NCBI RefSeq assembly: GCF_001956215.1
Contig: NZ_MRTQ01000032.1
Coordinates: 1-46,189 of the forward strand
From: Paenibacillus sp. FSL R5-0490
GTDB taxonomy: Bacteria > Bacillota > Bacilli > Bacillales > Cytobacillaceae
Reading direction: 5' to 3'
Length of the DNA: 46,189 bases
Part shown: positions 23,794-32,715 of the stretch, in pieces
Numbering within the stretch: position 1 is the first letter of the stretch
Layout of the letters: each line of letters starts with the position of its first letter
The notes under the pieces: model-generated
What the model was told of the DNA's origin: nothing
Database searches by the model: none
Seen by the model: only the letters and a program-made list of their open reading frames with translations
Program-made: the position numbers and the translations under genes

Positions 23794-24399
23794 TTATTTT
23801 CTGTTCCGTGATACATAAGGACTATCGGACATCCAGAATCTCCAGAGATAATCCCGTGCTTCACCGGAATTATCAATGCCTATTCGTGTTCCCCGTTTGA
23901 TTTCCCCGGGAGGGATTCCTTTAGCAATCATTAGAGGAGGGCTGGTAAAATGGCGGCCATAATCATCTATTGTTATATCGAGAGCTTTAGTTAATTTACC
24001 TGGCCCATTAGTGAGGTTTTTAAGATCTTCCATCTTACGTCTTTTCTTCATTAACTCAATTCCGTCGACAGGTTCAATCCCTCTGATCAATACAGCTTCC
24101 GGCTTTTCCTTTTGACCGCTCACAACATTAACGAGGCAATGGGTATGCATCACATAAGTGTAGACAAAACCTGGTTCATTAAACATGATTTCGGTCCTTT
24201 TTGTTCTCCTGTTCCCAAAGCTGTGTGCTGCTCTATCCTCCGGGCCCATATAAGCTTCCGTCTCGACAATATAGCCTGAGGCAATTCCTTCTTCAGTTTC
24301 TTTGATCAATAAGCAGCCCAGAAGAGCTTCAGCCAGCAGAAGCGTCGGCTGCCGGTAAAAGCTGTCTGGAAGAGGAGCATATTGTGTTATCTCTTTCAT
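23794..24399 (-). CDS. DNA-3-methyladenine glycosylase (AAG/MPG family)
   Basis: A 201-residue base-excision repair enzyme that removes alkylated purines. Family blocks are AEALLGCLLIKE, YIVETEAYMGPEDRAAHSFGNRRTKRTEIMF with the catalytic Glu, GFVYTYVMHTHCLVNVVSG, and NGPGKLTKALDIT. ATG 24399 has GGAGAG 7 bases upstream; a frame extension to 24519 would overlap the divergent proC promoter region. Confidence 0.95.
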   Translation of the reverse strand: MKEITQYAPLPDSFYRQPTLLLAEALLGCLLIKETEEGIASGYIVETEAYMGPEDRAAHSFGNRRTKRTEIMFNEPGFVYTYVMHTHCLVNVVSGQKEKPEAVLIRGIEPVDGIELMKKRRKMEDLKNLTNGPGKLTKALDITIDDYGRHFTSPPLMIAKGIPPGEIKRGTRIGIDNSGEARDYLWRFWMSDSPYVSRNRK

Positions 24400-24521
24400 A
24401 GTCAATCTCTCCAATAAGTATTTTATGAGGTTCGGTCTTATGTTTTTACCCTGTGCTATTTTTTCATAACCATACCTGCAGTATAATAGCAAAAGGATTA
24501 CAAGACAGGATGTGTGCATTA

Positions 24522-25337
24522 ATGAATAAAAATATCGGTTTTATCGGAAGCGGAAAAATGGCTCAGGCGATAATCGGGGGTATATTAAAATCTGATCTGG
24601 TGAATGCAAGGCAGATTATTGCTTCAGCGAAAACGGAGAAAACGCTTGTTGACATTAAAAATAGGTGGGATATACAAACACGCTTTTCTAATAGTGAGGC
24701 AGCGGAGGAAGCTGATATACTGTTTCTGGCTATTAAGCCTGATGCTCATGCTGCAGTTATTGACGAAATTAAAGATTGCATCCAATCACATGCCATTATC
24801 ATAACGATTGCGGCCGGCATAAGTCTTTCTTTTCTGGAAAAGTCATTTGGCAGAAAGATTAAAGCAGTCCGTTCCATGCCTAATACTCCTTCTTTGGTGG
24901 GTGAAGGCATGAGCGTTCTTTCAGCGAATGAATCACAATCTCCTGAGGAGATGGAAGATGTAATCAAAATATTTTCATGTATTGGCAGAGCAGCGGTTAT
25001 GGAAGAAAAGATGATGGACGCAATTCCCGCTATCAGCGGTTCTTCGCCCGCTTATGCCTATATGTTCATTGAAGCATTGGCAGATGGCGGTGTAAAAGCC
25101 GGACTGCCCCGTAATCAATCTTATGAGCTCGCAGCACAGGCTATTTTGGGGGCAGCCAGGATGGTGCTGGAAACAGGCAGACACCCTGCGGAATTGAAGG
25201 ATGAGGTTTGTACTCCGGGAGGTGCAACAATAGAAGCCGTTGCAGAACTGGAGAGAAAAGGGTTCCGTTCAGCGGTCATGAGTGCGATGGAACAATGCTT
25301 TGAAAAGACAAAGGCACTTTCCCGGAAAAATAATTAG
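24522..25337 (+). CDS. proC: Pyrroline-5-carboxylate reductase
   Basis: A 271-residue enzyme for the last step of proline synthesis (P5C + NAD(P)H to proline). It has GFIGSGKMAQAIIGG, AVRSMPNTPSLVGEGMSVL and the strongly conserved C-terminal block SGSSPAYAYMFIEALADGGV... ELKDEVCTPGGATIEAV. ATG 24522 matches the usual N-terminus MNKxIGFIGSG; ATG 24510 is a possible alternative. TATAAT at 24482-24487 is the likely -10. B. subtilis has several paralogues (ProG, ProH, ProI); which one this corresponds to cannot be decided here. Confidence 0.95.
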   Translation: MNKNIGFIGSGKMAQAIIGGILKSDLVNARQIIASAKTEKTLVDIKNRWDIQTRFSNSEAAEEADILFLAIKPDAHAAVIDEIKDCIQSHAIIITIAAGISLSFLEKSFGRKIKAVRSMPNTPSLVGEGMSVLSANESQSPEEMEDVIKIFSCIGRAAVMEEKMMDAIPAISGSSPAYAYMFIEALADGGVKAGLPRNQSYELAAQAILGAARMVLETGRHPAELKDEVCTPGGATIEAVAELERKGFRSAVMSAMEQCFEKTKALSRKNN

Positions 25338-25356
25338 ACAAGAATTATTTTTCCAG

Positions 25357-25387
25357 ACCCGGCACTTTTATAATGCCGGGTTCTTCA
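25357..25387 (+). terminator. Terminator after proC
   Basis: ACCCGGCA and TGCCGGGT with a 9-base loop, followed by TCTTC; weak T run. Confidence 0.75.
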
Positions 25388-25468
25388 ATGGTTTTAGGCA
25401 CAAAAATAAAGAAAAACAAGAACATTCGGCAGCGAAATGGAATATATAATAAGAAAATTTAAATTTTA

Positions 25469-25505
25469 ATTCCGACTTGACTCATAGGAATACATGTATT
25501 ATAGT
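25469..25505 (+). promoter_or_regulatory. Promoter of tcyP with overlapping ATTCC/GGAAT dyad (CymR-like operator?)
   Basis: TTGACT (25477-25482), 17-bp spacer, TATAGT (25500-25505). ATTCC (25469-25473) and GGAAT (25487-25491) form a dyad across the -35. CymR represses cystine uptake genes in B. subtilis through a site containing ATNGGAATT; ATAGGAATA here is close. Promoter call is good, operator call is tentative. Confidence 0.6.
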
Positions 25506-25545
25506 AAGTCATTATAATAACATCTTTTGGGGAGGATTCAGTCCG

Positions 25546-26934
25546 ATGAGTACAGGACTTTTAATTTTAAATATTATTGTAATGCTTCTGCTTTTAGGCG
25601 CATTGTTCTTTATGCAGAAAAAGCATATCTCATTCTCAAAGCGTGTGTTTACAGCGCTTGGTTTAGGGATCCTGTTTGGCTTTGCACTTCAGCTGATATA
25701 TGGACCTGGTGCTGAGGTTATTGCCAAATCTGCAGACTGGTTTAATTTAGTTGGCGGAGGTTATGTGAAGTTCCTGCAAATGATCGTCATGCCTCTTGTC
25801 TTCATTTCAATTTTAGGGGCTTTTACTAAGCTTAAATTAACAAATAATATTGGGAAAATCAGTGTGCTAATCCTTGGACTGCTTGTAGGTACCACTGCAG
25901 TTGCTGCTGCTGTCGGAATTGCAACAGCTGTCGGTTTTGACCTGGAGGCTGTCCAAATCAGCGGAGGCGACGCTGAGACTGCCCGCGGGCAGCAGCTTGA
26001 AGAAACATATCAGGGCATTGAAGGAAGAACGTTCCCGCAGCAAATGCTTGATTTGCTTCCGGCCAACCCATTCCTTGATTTTACAGGGGCAAGACCAACA
26101 TCAACGATTTCAGTCGTTATCTTTGCAGCCTTTTTAGGGATTGCTTATCTTGGTGTGAGAAGGAAATCACCAGAGCAGGCTGAACTCTTTGCGAAAATTG
26201 TGGATGCATTCTATGCAATCATCATGCGAGTTGTAACATTAATATTACGCTTAACACCATATGGAGTTTTGGCAATTATGACGAAAACAGTCGCGATGAG
26301 TGACTTTGACTCCATCTTGAATTTAGGTAAGTTTGTTATTGCTTCTTATGTCGCACTTGCCATTATGTTCCTGATTCACCTGCTGCTTTTAACATTAAGC
26401 GGATTAAATCCAATCACTTATTTGAAAAAAGCATTTCCGGTATTGACCTTTGCTTTTACGTCAAGAACAAGTGCCGGTGCGTTGCCTTTGAATATTAAAA
26501 CGCAAAAGTCACTCGGTGTTCCAGAAGGAATTGCCAACTTTGCAGGATCATTCGGCCTTTCCATTGGCCAAAATGGATGTGCGGGTATCTATCCGGCCAT
26601 GCTGGCTGTAATGATTGCTCCGACTGTGGGCATTAACCCGCTGTCACCGGGATTTATCTTTACTCTCATTCTTATTGTAGCGATCAGCTCCTTTGGTGTG
26701 GCAGGGGTCGGAGGCGGTGCGACATTCGCAGCGATCCTGGTATTATCTGCCCTTGACCTGCCTATTGCACTGGCTGGCTTGCTGATCTCCATTGAACCGC
26801 TAATCGATATGGGACGCACAGCCCTTAATGTCAGCGGATCCATGACCTCCGGTATCCTGACGAGCAGAGTCACAGGTGAAATGGATGGAAACCTTTATAA
26901 CGATATGAATGAAAAAATAGAAGCAGAAGCATAA
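25546..26934 (+). CDS. tcyP: L-cystine symporter TcyP (sodium:dicarboxylate symporter family)
   Basis: A 462-residue transporter with about nine helices, importing cystine with a cation. Family signatures are KFLQMIVMPLVFISILGAF, the serine-rich hairpin FAFTSRTSAGALPLNI and the NGCAGIYPAMLAVM segment, plus GVAGVGGGATFAA. Length agrees with TcyP (463 in B. subtilis). GGGGAGGA lies 10 bases before ATG 25546. Sulfur-dependent regulation is likely from the operator-like dyad upstream. Confidence 0.93.
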   Translation: MSTGLLILNIIVMLLLLGALFFMQKKHISFSKRVFTALGLGILFGFALQLIYGPGAEVIAKSADWFNLVGGGYVKFLQMIVMPLVFISILGAFTKLKLTNNIGKISVLILGLLVGTTAVAAAVGIATAVGFDLEAVQISGGDAETARGQQLEETYQGIEGRTFPQQMLDLLPANPFLDFTGARPTSTISVVIFAAFLGIAYLGVRRKSPEQAELFAKIVDAFYAIIMRVVTLILRLTPYGVLAIMTKTVAMSDFDSILNLGKFVIASYVALAIMFLIHLLLLTLSGLNPITYLKKAFPVLTFAFTSRTSAGALPLNIKTQKSLGVPEGIANFAGSFGLSIGQNGCAGIYPAMLAVMIAPTVGINPLSPGFIFTLILIVAISSFGVAGVGGGATFAAILVLSALDLPIALAGLLISIEPLIDMGRTALNVSGSMTSGILTSRVTGEMDGNLYNDMNEKIEAEA

Positions 26935-26974
26935 GAAAAATCGACAGGTGCCTGGCACCTGTCGATTTTTTTCA
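26935..26974. terminator. Bidirectional terminator between tcyP and the YitT-like gene
   Basis: AAAAATCGACAGGTGCC and GGCACCTGTCGATTTTT form a near-perfect long palindrome with T runs on both strands. The GGTGCCTGGCACC core is a motif met repeatedly in Bacillus intergenic regions. Confidence 0.95.
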
Positions 26975-27544
26975 TTTGACCGTCTTTTTTATAACCGTTA
27001 AGGAGGTCATGGCGCCCACAAATAATATGGTTATAAACGAGTACAGGAATTTTTCAATACCGACTATTTTTATTCCGCTTAAAATAACCAATCCATCAAT
27101 TGCAAATATTAAAGCGCCGATGTTAATAGGAAGGAGCTTTGTCATCAGCTGTGCCAGCAGGTCTGTGCCCCCTGTGCTGGTTTCATAACGAAGCATAAGA
27201 CCGATCCCAAAACCCACCAGGCAGCCTCCTAAAATGGAGCTGGGCAATATGGAAAGCTCAAAATGCCCTCGCAAAGAAGAAAGCAAATCAATAATGAAGG
27301 ATGAAATCAGAAGGCCATGCAGGCTATAGAAGAAGTATTTTTTCTCATAAAACCAGGCAAGTACATATAATGGAATGCTCAGGACAATCATGCTCAACCC
27401 AGTGGGGTATTCGTAGTAATAATGGAGGATCAGCCCTATGCCAATAATGCCCCCGTCAAGTAAATGGTGGGGGACAAGGAAGCCGTTAATGCCAATGCCT
27501 AATAATAAACTTCCTATTAAAGTTACAAGCAGCTTTTCAAACAT
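26972..27544 (-). CDS. YitT-family membrane protein lacking the C-terminal DUF2179 domain
   Basis: A 190-residue protein with about five helices, beginning GSLLLGIGINGFLVPHHLLDGGIIGIGLIL, which is the hallmark of the YitT/DUF161 family. Most members have about 280 residues with a cytoplasmic DUF2179 domain at the end; here the protein stops at TVIKKTVK directly after the last helix, as in a short subfamily. Stop falls inside the bidirectional terminator. ATG 27544 has GGGTGAT upstream. Function unknown. Confidence 0.85.
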   Translation of the reverse strand: MFEKLLVTLIGSLLLGIGINGFLVPHHLLDGGIIGIGLILHYYYEYPTGLSMIVLSIPLYVLAWFYEKKYFFYSLHGLLISSFIIDLLSSLRGHFELSILPSSILGGCLVGFGIGLMLRYETSTGGTDLLAQLMTKLLPINIGALIFAIDGLVILSGIKIVGIEKFLYSFITILFVGAMTSLTVIKKTVK

Positions 27545-27621
27545 AAGCCTATCACCCTAACTTGTCCATTCTTTACTTCTAGAATATGAATGGATAGGGA
27601 TGAAATAGAAGCGGTTTCATG

Positions 27622-27655
27622 CAAAAAAAGCTTGTCCGGATTGGACAAGCTTTTG
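27622..27655 (-). terminator. Terminator of the purine permease gene
   Basis: AAAGCTTGTCC and GGACAAGCTTT around GGATT-type loop, T run on the minus strand (AAAAAAA on plus). Confidence 0.92.
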
Positions 27656-27680
27656 ATCTGGTTCAGTTTGGGGCTTCCGG

Positions 27681-28982
27681 TTAGTGAGGCAGGAACGCAA
27701 GCTGGTAAAAGAATAATACTGCAAATAAATATACAAGGGGATGAACGTCTCTCCATTTCCCTTTTACCACTTTCATAAGCGGATAAGCAATAAAGCCAAG
27801 TGCAATACCTGTTGCAATGCTGGATGTCAGCGGCATGCTTAAGATAATCAGGAATGCAGGGAATGCTTCATCAAGTTCATTCCATTTAATATGAGAAATG
27901 CTGCCCATCATCAGGCTTCCAACGATAATCAGGGCAGGTGCAGTAATGGCCGCAAGACCTGATACCGCACTGACAAGAGGTCCAAAGAAAGCTGAAAGAA
28001 GAAACAAACCTGCAACAGTTAAGGTTGTTAATCCAGTTCTTCCGCCGACTGACACACCTGTTGAAGATTCAATATAGGCCGAAGTCGGACTTGTACCGAA
28101 CATGGCACCGATAGAAGTAGCGATGGAATCCGACAAAAGGGCCTCACGTGCTCTGGGCATCGTTTTGCCTTTCATTAATCCGGCCTGCTGGGCTACGCCG
28201 ATCATCGTTCCAGTCGTATCAAAAATCGTTACAAGCAGGAAGGAGAAAACAACGGCGTATAAACTGTGCTGGATAACATCTCCAATTGCTTCAAATGGAT
28301 TTAAAATGATGATTCCATCCGGAAGCGAAGGCAATGAAACAAATCCTTGTTCAAAAGAAAGCTGTCCAGTAAAGAAGGCAATCAGGGCAGTGATAATCAT
28401 GCCGAAAAATAAAGCTCCGTTAATCCCGAGCGTCATGAGAATCAATGTTACAGCAAGACCGATAAGCGCAAGAATGGATTGAGGAGAATGCAAGTCTCCG
28501 AGTGCCACAAGATTTGTTGGGTGGCTTGTAATCAGCCCGGTTAAGCGCAAGCCGATAAAAGCGATAAATAATCCGATTCCGGCAGTAATTCCGTGCTTTA
28601 AATTATCCGGTATTGCAATAATCAGCTTTTCCCGGAAAGGCGTAAGTGACAATATAATGAAGATAATACCAGCAATAAATACTGCTGAGAATGCAGTCAT
28701 GTAATCAATATTTCCATGGGTGCCGACAACAGAGTAGGCAAAATAGGCGTTCAGGCCCATTCCCGGTGCGATGGCAATCGGATAATTGGCGAACAGTGCC
28801 ATCCATAGAGTACCTGCGACAGTTGCAATAATGGTTGCAGAAAAGACTTGCTCAAAAGGCACACCTGCATCAGATAAGATAACAGGGTTTACAACCACAA
28901 TATAAACCATAGTTAAGAAAGTTGTGATGCCTGCCAAGACCTCAGTCTTTACGTTTGTTTGATTTTCTTTTAATTTGAACAT
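27681..28982 (-). CDS. NCS2/AzgA-type purine permease (PbuG/PbuO-like, guanine/hypoxanthine)
   Basis: A 433-residue protein with 12-14 helices. AzgA-type signatures: EVLAGITTFLTMVYIVVVNP at the start, ANYPIAIAPGMGLNAYFAYSVV, and GTSPTSAYIESSTGVSVGGRTGLT in the middle. These mark the proton-coupled guanine/hypoxanthine/adenine group rather than uracil or xanthine carriers. GGGGGA lies 7 bases before the start. No purine riboswitch is seen upstream, but two PurR-box-like sequences are. Confidence 0.92.
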   Translation of the reverse strand: MFKLKENQTNVKTEVLAGITTFLTMVYIVVVNPVILSDAGVPFEQVFSATIIATVAGTLWMALFANYPIAIAPGMGLNAYFAYSVVGTHGNIDYMTAFSAVFIAGIIFIILSLTPFREKLIIAIPDNLKHGITAGIGLFIAFIGLRLTGLITSHPTNLVALGDLHSPQSILALIGLAVTLILMTLGINGALFFGMIITALIAFFTGQLSFEQGFVSLPSLPDGIIILNPFEAIGDVIQHSLYAVVFSFLLVTIFDTTGTMIGVAQQAGLMKGKTMPRAREALLSDSIATSIGAMFGTSPTSAYIESSTGVSVGGRTGLTTLTVAGLFLLSAFFGPLVSAVSGLAAITAPALIIVGSLMMGSISHIKWNELDEAFPAFLIILSMPLTSSIATGIALGFIAYPLMKVVKGKWRDVHPLVYLFAVLFFYQLAFLPH

Positions 28983-29033
28983 AAAAAGTCCCCCATAAAC
29001 TATAACTTCTTTCAGGTTATATGTGTAATTGAT

Positions 29034-29078
29034 AAATACGAACGTTTAGAAAGCACAAATAATATAATATTCGTTTTT
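29034..29078 (-). promoter_or_regulatory. Possible PurR box pair upstream of the purine permease
   Basis: AAATACGAACGTT (29034-29046) and AATATTCGTTTTT (29066-29078) are inverted; each matches AWWWCCGAACWWT at 11 of 13 positions. Spacing of 19 is longer than the usual 16-17, so the call is tentative. Confidence 0.4.
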
Positions 29079-29108
29079 GATGAAAATTTCAAGACCTTAA
29101 TATTATTA

Positions 29109-29144
29109 TTCTATATATTGGCTGTTTCATCCTAATATATAGAA
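29109..29144. repeat. Perfect AT-rich inverted repeat between divergent genes
   Basis: TTCTATATATT and AATATATAGAA, 11 bp each, separated by 14 bases. It lies mid-way between the divergent purine permease and RocB-like genes; an operator or a short-lived hairpin are both possible. Confidence 0.55.
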
Positions 29145-29258
29145 AAAAGCTTCCCTATTACTGCTGCGGAAATTTACTTTCCGAGATAAAAATGTGTTGA
29201 TTATCAATAGAGTATACTTATACACTAAGGTCAAACGACAACGAAATGGGGTTGGCCA

Positions 29259-30929
29259 ATGTTTGCAAATCTTAAAACCATGAAGCTTAGTCAGCAGGCC
29301 GAATATTTAACGAAGGCCCTTGTACAGATGGAGAGCTATAACCATTCAGATGGAGAAGGGCATAAAGCTGACTTTCTAAAGGAAGTCATCTGTTCGTATC
29401 CATCTTTTCAGGATAATGATCATTTAGTATGGACCCAGGAAATCCCCGGAGATGAATTGGGCCGCAAGAATGTGTTTGCCTTCCTCAAGGGGAGGGAGGT
29501 GAGCAAAAAGACCATTATATATCTGGCCCATTTGGACACCGTTGGCACAGAGGATTTTGGTCCCATTCAAGGCATGGCCCATGATCCCGATAAGCTGCAG
29601 GAGTTTTTTGAACAATACGGCTCTGATCCGGAAGTGCAGGAAGATGCCCGGTCCAATGAGTGGCTTTTTGGTAGAGGGGCATTGGATATGCAGAGCGGAA
29701 TTGCTGTCCATCTGGCCAATCTCCTGTATTTCTCGGAAAATCCCGGCGAATTGGACGGGAATTTGCTGGTTATGTTCAACGCTGATGAGGAGGGTGAGCA
29801 TAAAGGAAGCAGAGCAGCCCTTTCGGAATTGCTGAGGCTGAAAGAAAAAATGGACCTGGAATATATGGCTGCCATAAATAATGATTTTATCTCTCCATTG
29901 TATGACGGAGATGCCACTAAGTATATCTACACGGGTACAGCAGGCAAGATTTTGCCGTGTTTCTCCATTTTCGGAAGAGAGACCCACGCCGGTGAAAGTC
30001 TTGCGGGAATTGATCCTACATTGATTGCTGCAGAGCTGACTGCGCGTATCAGCCAGAATTTTCAGCTGACTGAGAAGCTGGAAGGAGAACTTGTGCTTCC
30101 GCCAAGCTGTTTATATATGAGGGATGATAAAAAACGATATGACGTTCAGACGGCAGTTGGCTGCAGGGTTTACTTCAATTACTTTTTCTATGAGAAACCT
30201 CTGAAGCAGCTTTCGAAAGAACTTAGAATGATTGCAGAAGATGCGGCCATCGCTGTTGAGCACCGACTGGAAGGTGCCTATAAGGACTTTCGGACCGTCA
30301 ATAAGCTGCCGGAAAGACAGCTGGACTGGGGAACAGAAGTGACGGCTTTAGATGAATTCCTTGTCTATCTTGAAGAAAAGGGCATCGATACGGCAAGTGT
30401 TATGGAAGAAGCAAGGAAAAAGAGCTCGCTTCATGAAACTGATGCCAGAATGATTGCTTTTGATATTGTAGAAGCTCTCCACCAATCAGACCCTGAGAAG
30501 AAACCCAGGGTGATTCTTTTCTATGGAACACCCTTTCTTCCTGCCAACACGATTGATGTGACTGCAGAAAGAGGCATCTTTTTAAAAAGTTGTCTGGAGG
30601 AAGTTCTTGCTGAAGAGGCTAAGAAAACAGGCGAGACATTCAAGGTGCGTAAATATTTCCCTTACTTATCGGATGGAAGCTTTTTATCTTTTGACGGTTC
30701 GGATGAGGACATACAATCTCTTAAAAAGAATTTTCCGGCATTGAACAGCCTATTTCCGATTCCATTAAAGGCGATGAGGGATTTGAATATACCTGTAATT
30801 AACCTTGGTGTTTATGGCAAAGCTGGCCACAAGTGGACTGAGCGGGTCTATAAACCGTATACATTTGACATTTTGCCTGAGGTTATCCGAAAGCTTACAA
30901 AAAGAATCCTTGAAAAGCCGGGAAATTGA
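29259..30929 (+). CDS. M20-family peptidase-like protein, RocB type
   Basis: A 556-residue protein resembling RocB of the arginine-utilization regulon. It has M20 metal-site motifs: LAHLDTVG with the first His/Asp pair, GRGALDMQSG with the bridging Asp, and NADEEGEHKGS with the catalytic Glu pair. The large C-terminal extension (PRVILFYGTPFLPANTID... YFPYLSDGSFLSF... NLGVYGKAGHKWTERV) is RocB-specific. Deacylation of an arginine-related compound is assumed for the family but not established. ATG 29259 has GGGG 8 bases upstream; Met8 is another option. Confidence 0.88.
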   Translation: MFANLKTMKLSQQAEYLTKALVQMESYNHSDGEGHKADFLKEVICSYPSFQDNDHLVWTQEIPGDELGRKNVFAFLKGREVSKKTIIYLAHLDTVGTEDFGPIQGMAHDPDKLQEFFEQYGSDPEVQEDARSNEWLFGRGALDMQSGIAVHLANLLYFSENPGELDGNLLVMFNADEEGEHKGSRAALSELLRLKEKMDLEYMAAINNDFISPLYDGDATKYIYTGTAGKILPCFSIFGRETHAGESLAGIDPTLIAAELTARISQNFQLTEKLEGELVLPPSCLYMRDDKKRYDVQTAVGCRVYFNYFFYEKPLKQLSKELRMIAEDAAIAVEHRLEGAYKDFRTVNKLPERQLDWGTEVTALDEFLVYLEEKGIDTASVMEEARKKSSLHETDARMIAFDIVEALHQSDPEKKPRVILFYGTPFLPANTIDVTAERGIFLKSCLEEVLAEEAKKTGETFKVRKYFPYLSDGSFLSFDGSDEDIQSLKKNFPALNSLFPIPLKAMRDLNIPVINLGVYGKAGHKWTERVYKPYTFDILPEVIRKLTKRILEKPGN

Positions 30930-31011
30930 GTTTCTCGCCTTTGGAGTCAGAAGTAACTTTAACTGGAAAATGGCGTCTAATGTATGGAGAGAATTCGGGG
31001 GCGGTGACAGA

Positions 31012-31671
31012 ATGATAAAGGCTGTAATTTTTGATTTTGATGGAACTATTGTAGACACAGAATCTTTATGGTATGAGGTCTTTAAACAAATCCTGTTTGA
31101 AGATTACGGATTTGAACTTGGACTGGAGGATTTTGCGAAGGGCATAGGCACCACAGATGATATTCTATTTGATTATATTGATGATAAATTAGGTATTAAA
31201 GTTAATCGTAAATCTATACAGGAAAAAACAGAAAGAGCATTCCAGAGCCAAAGGGATATTTTAATTCTGAGAGAAGGGATTCAGGAACTGATAGACAAAT
31301 GCATTGAAAAAGGCCTTAAGCTTGGAGTCGCGTCCAGCTCAGGAAGAGAGTGGGTTAAGCATTATTTAAAACATTTTGGAATCGAGGCTTTATTCCGAAC
31401 GGTCAAAACAAAAGAGGATGTTGACAAGGTAAAGCCTGATCCTGCTCTTTACATAAAAGCCCTTGAAGACATGGGCGTTGAACCGGAAGAAAGTCTGGCC
31501 ATCGAAGATTCCGTAAATGGGTCAATTGCTGCTGTTCAGGCAGGAATGCACTGTGTGGCTGTTCCTAATGATGTGACGCGTTTTCTTTCCTTTCATGAGA
31601 AGGTTATGCGGTACAAGGCATTTTCTGAAATACCCATTGATGAACTGATAATGGAGCAAAGCGGCAGATAA
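31012..31671 (+). CDS. HAD-superfamily hydrolase, beta-phosphoglucomutase-like (YhcW type)
   Basis: A 219-residue phosphatase/mutase-like protein. It has HAD motif I FDFDGTIVDTESLW at the N-terminus, motif II in LGVASSSGREW, motif III Lys in VDKVKPDPALY, and motif IV AIEDSVNGSIAA. Subfamily IA cap between motifs I and II. ATG 31012 has GGGGCGGTGA upstream; a longer open frame back to 30805 overlaps the RocB-like gene and is rejected. Substrate is not evident. Confidence 0.9.
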   Translation: MIKAVIFDFDGTIVDTESLWYEVFKQILFEDYGFELGLEDFAKGIGTTDDILFDYIDDKLGIKVNRKSIQEKTERAFQSQRDILILREGIQELIDKCIEKGLKLGVASSSGREWVKHYLKHFGIEALFRTVKTKEDVDKVKPDPALYIKALEDMGVEPEESLAIEDSVNGSIAAVQAGMHCVAVPNDVTRFLSFHEKVMRYKAFSEIPIDELIMEQSGR

Positions 31672-31700
31672 AAAAAGGAGCAGGCTAAGCCCGCTCCTCT
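31669..31700 (-). terminator. Terminator of the phosphate transporter operon
   Basis: AGGAGC-A-GGC and GCC-C-GCTCCT, T run on the minus strand (AAAAAAA on plus). The A run includes the last stop base of the HAD gene. Confidence 0.88.
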
Positions 31701-31704
31701 TAAA

Positions 31705-32703
31705 TTAAAAAATTGCATTCAAGATTAAGTATACAATACCCGCTAATGTTGCTGATATCGGCAATGTGATTACCCATGTGATAAGCATTCTCTGTGCAGT
31801 TCCCCATTTAACACCTTTAAGTCTGTGGGCAGATCCTACACCCAGGATAGAAGAAGAGATAACATGTGTAGTACTTACTGGTAAATGAATAAAGGTTGCG
31901 CCAAAAATGATCATTGCACCAGTTAAGTCTGCTGCAACTCCATTTATTGGACGGATTTTCATGATCTTCCCGCCGACTGTTTTAATAATTTTCCAGCCGC
32001 CGATGGATGTCCCGAGCCCCATTGCTAATGCACAGGAAAACTGTACCCAAAATGGTATATCATCTGTAGTGACATAGTTGTTTGCAATAAGCGCCATTGT
32101 AATAATCCCCATGGCTTTCTGCGCATCATTTGTTCCATGTGTATAAGATTGAAGAGCAGCTGTGAAAATCTGGAAAACTCTGAAATTCCGGTTTGTCTTT
32201 GTAAGGTTGTTATGTTTAAAGACAATCTTAAAAATACTGTATACGATAAAACCGACTGCAAAAGCAATTAATGGCGAAAAGATAAGTGCTTGCAGAATTT
32301 TTAAAAAACCTTGATAATTTAAAGCTGAAAATCCTGCTGCCGCAATCGCAGCTCCGGCAATCGAACCAATGATTGCATGGGAAGAGCTGCTTGGAATGCC
32401 ATAATACCAAGTCAGCAGATTCCAGAATATCGCAGCAACTAAAGCTGCCAGAATGACAAGAGAACCATTCTGCAAAGTGAAGGGGTCCACTATATCCTTT
32501 GTTATGGTTTTGGCAACCCCAGTAAATGTCATGGCACCAACAAAGTTCATGACTGCCGCCAAAATGATTGCATGTCTTGGTTTAAGCGCCTTAGTGGAGA
32601 CAGCGGTTGCTATTGCGTTTGCCGTATCATGAAATCCATTGATGAAATCAAATGCCAGAGCTCCAATGACAATCAGGATTGTTATAATTAAAACTGCATC
32701 CAT
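31705..32703 (-). CDS. pit: Low-affinity inorganic phosphate transporter, Pit family
   Basis: A 332-residue permease with about ten helices. The two PHO4 signature segments are present: DFINGFHDTANAIATAVSTKAL in the first half and YTHGTNDAQKAMGII in the second, with the GMPSSSSHAIIGS-like GIPSSSSHAIIGS motif. It moves metal-phosphate with protons. GGGG lies 9 bases before ATG 32703. It follows a DUF47 gene by 12 bases, the usual ykaA-pit pair. Confidence 0.93.
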   Translation of the reverse strand: MDAVLIITILIVIGALAFDFINGFHDTANAIATAVSTKALKPRHAIILAAVMNFVGAMTFTGVAKTITKDIVDPFTLQNGSLVILAALVAAIFWNLLTWYYGIPSSSSHAIIGSIAGAAIAAAGFSALNYQGFLKILQALIFSPLIAFAVGFIVYSIFKIVFKHNNLTKTNRNFRVFQIFTAALQSYTHGTNDAQKAMGIITMALIANNYVTTDDIPFWVQFSCALAMGLGTSIGGWKIIKTVGGKIMKIRPINGVAADLTGAMIIFGATFIHLPVSTTHVISSSILGVGSAHRLKGVKWGTAQRMLITWVITLPISATLAGIVYLILNAIF

Positions 32704-32715
32704 TGTTATCGCCCC

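Noticed and set aside
28983..29100. Possible guanine riboswitch before the purine permease
   Set aside because: The conserved core loops of purine aptamers are absent on the minus strand.
29195..29215. Fur-box-like TTGATTATCAATA before the RocB-like gene
   Set aside because: Only a partial match to the 7-1-7 Fur motif and no iron-related gene nearby.
30805..31011. N-terminal extension of the HAD hydrolase frame into the RocB-like gene
   Set aside because: It overlaps the RocB-like coding sequence, and the HAD motif I with a ribosome site begins at 31012.
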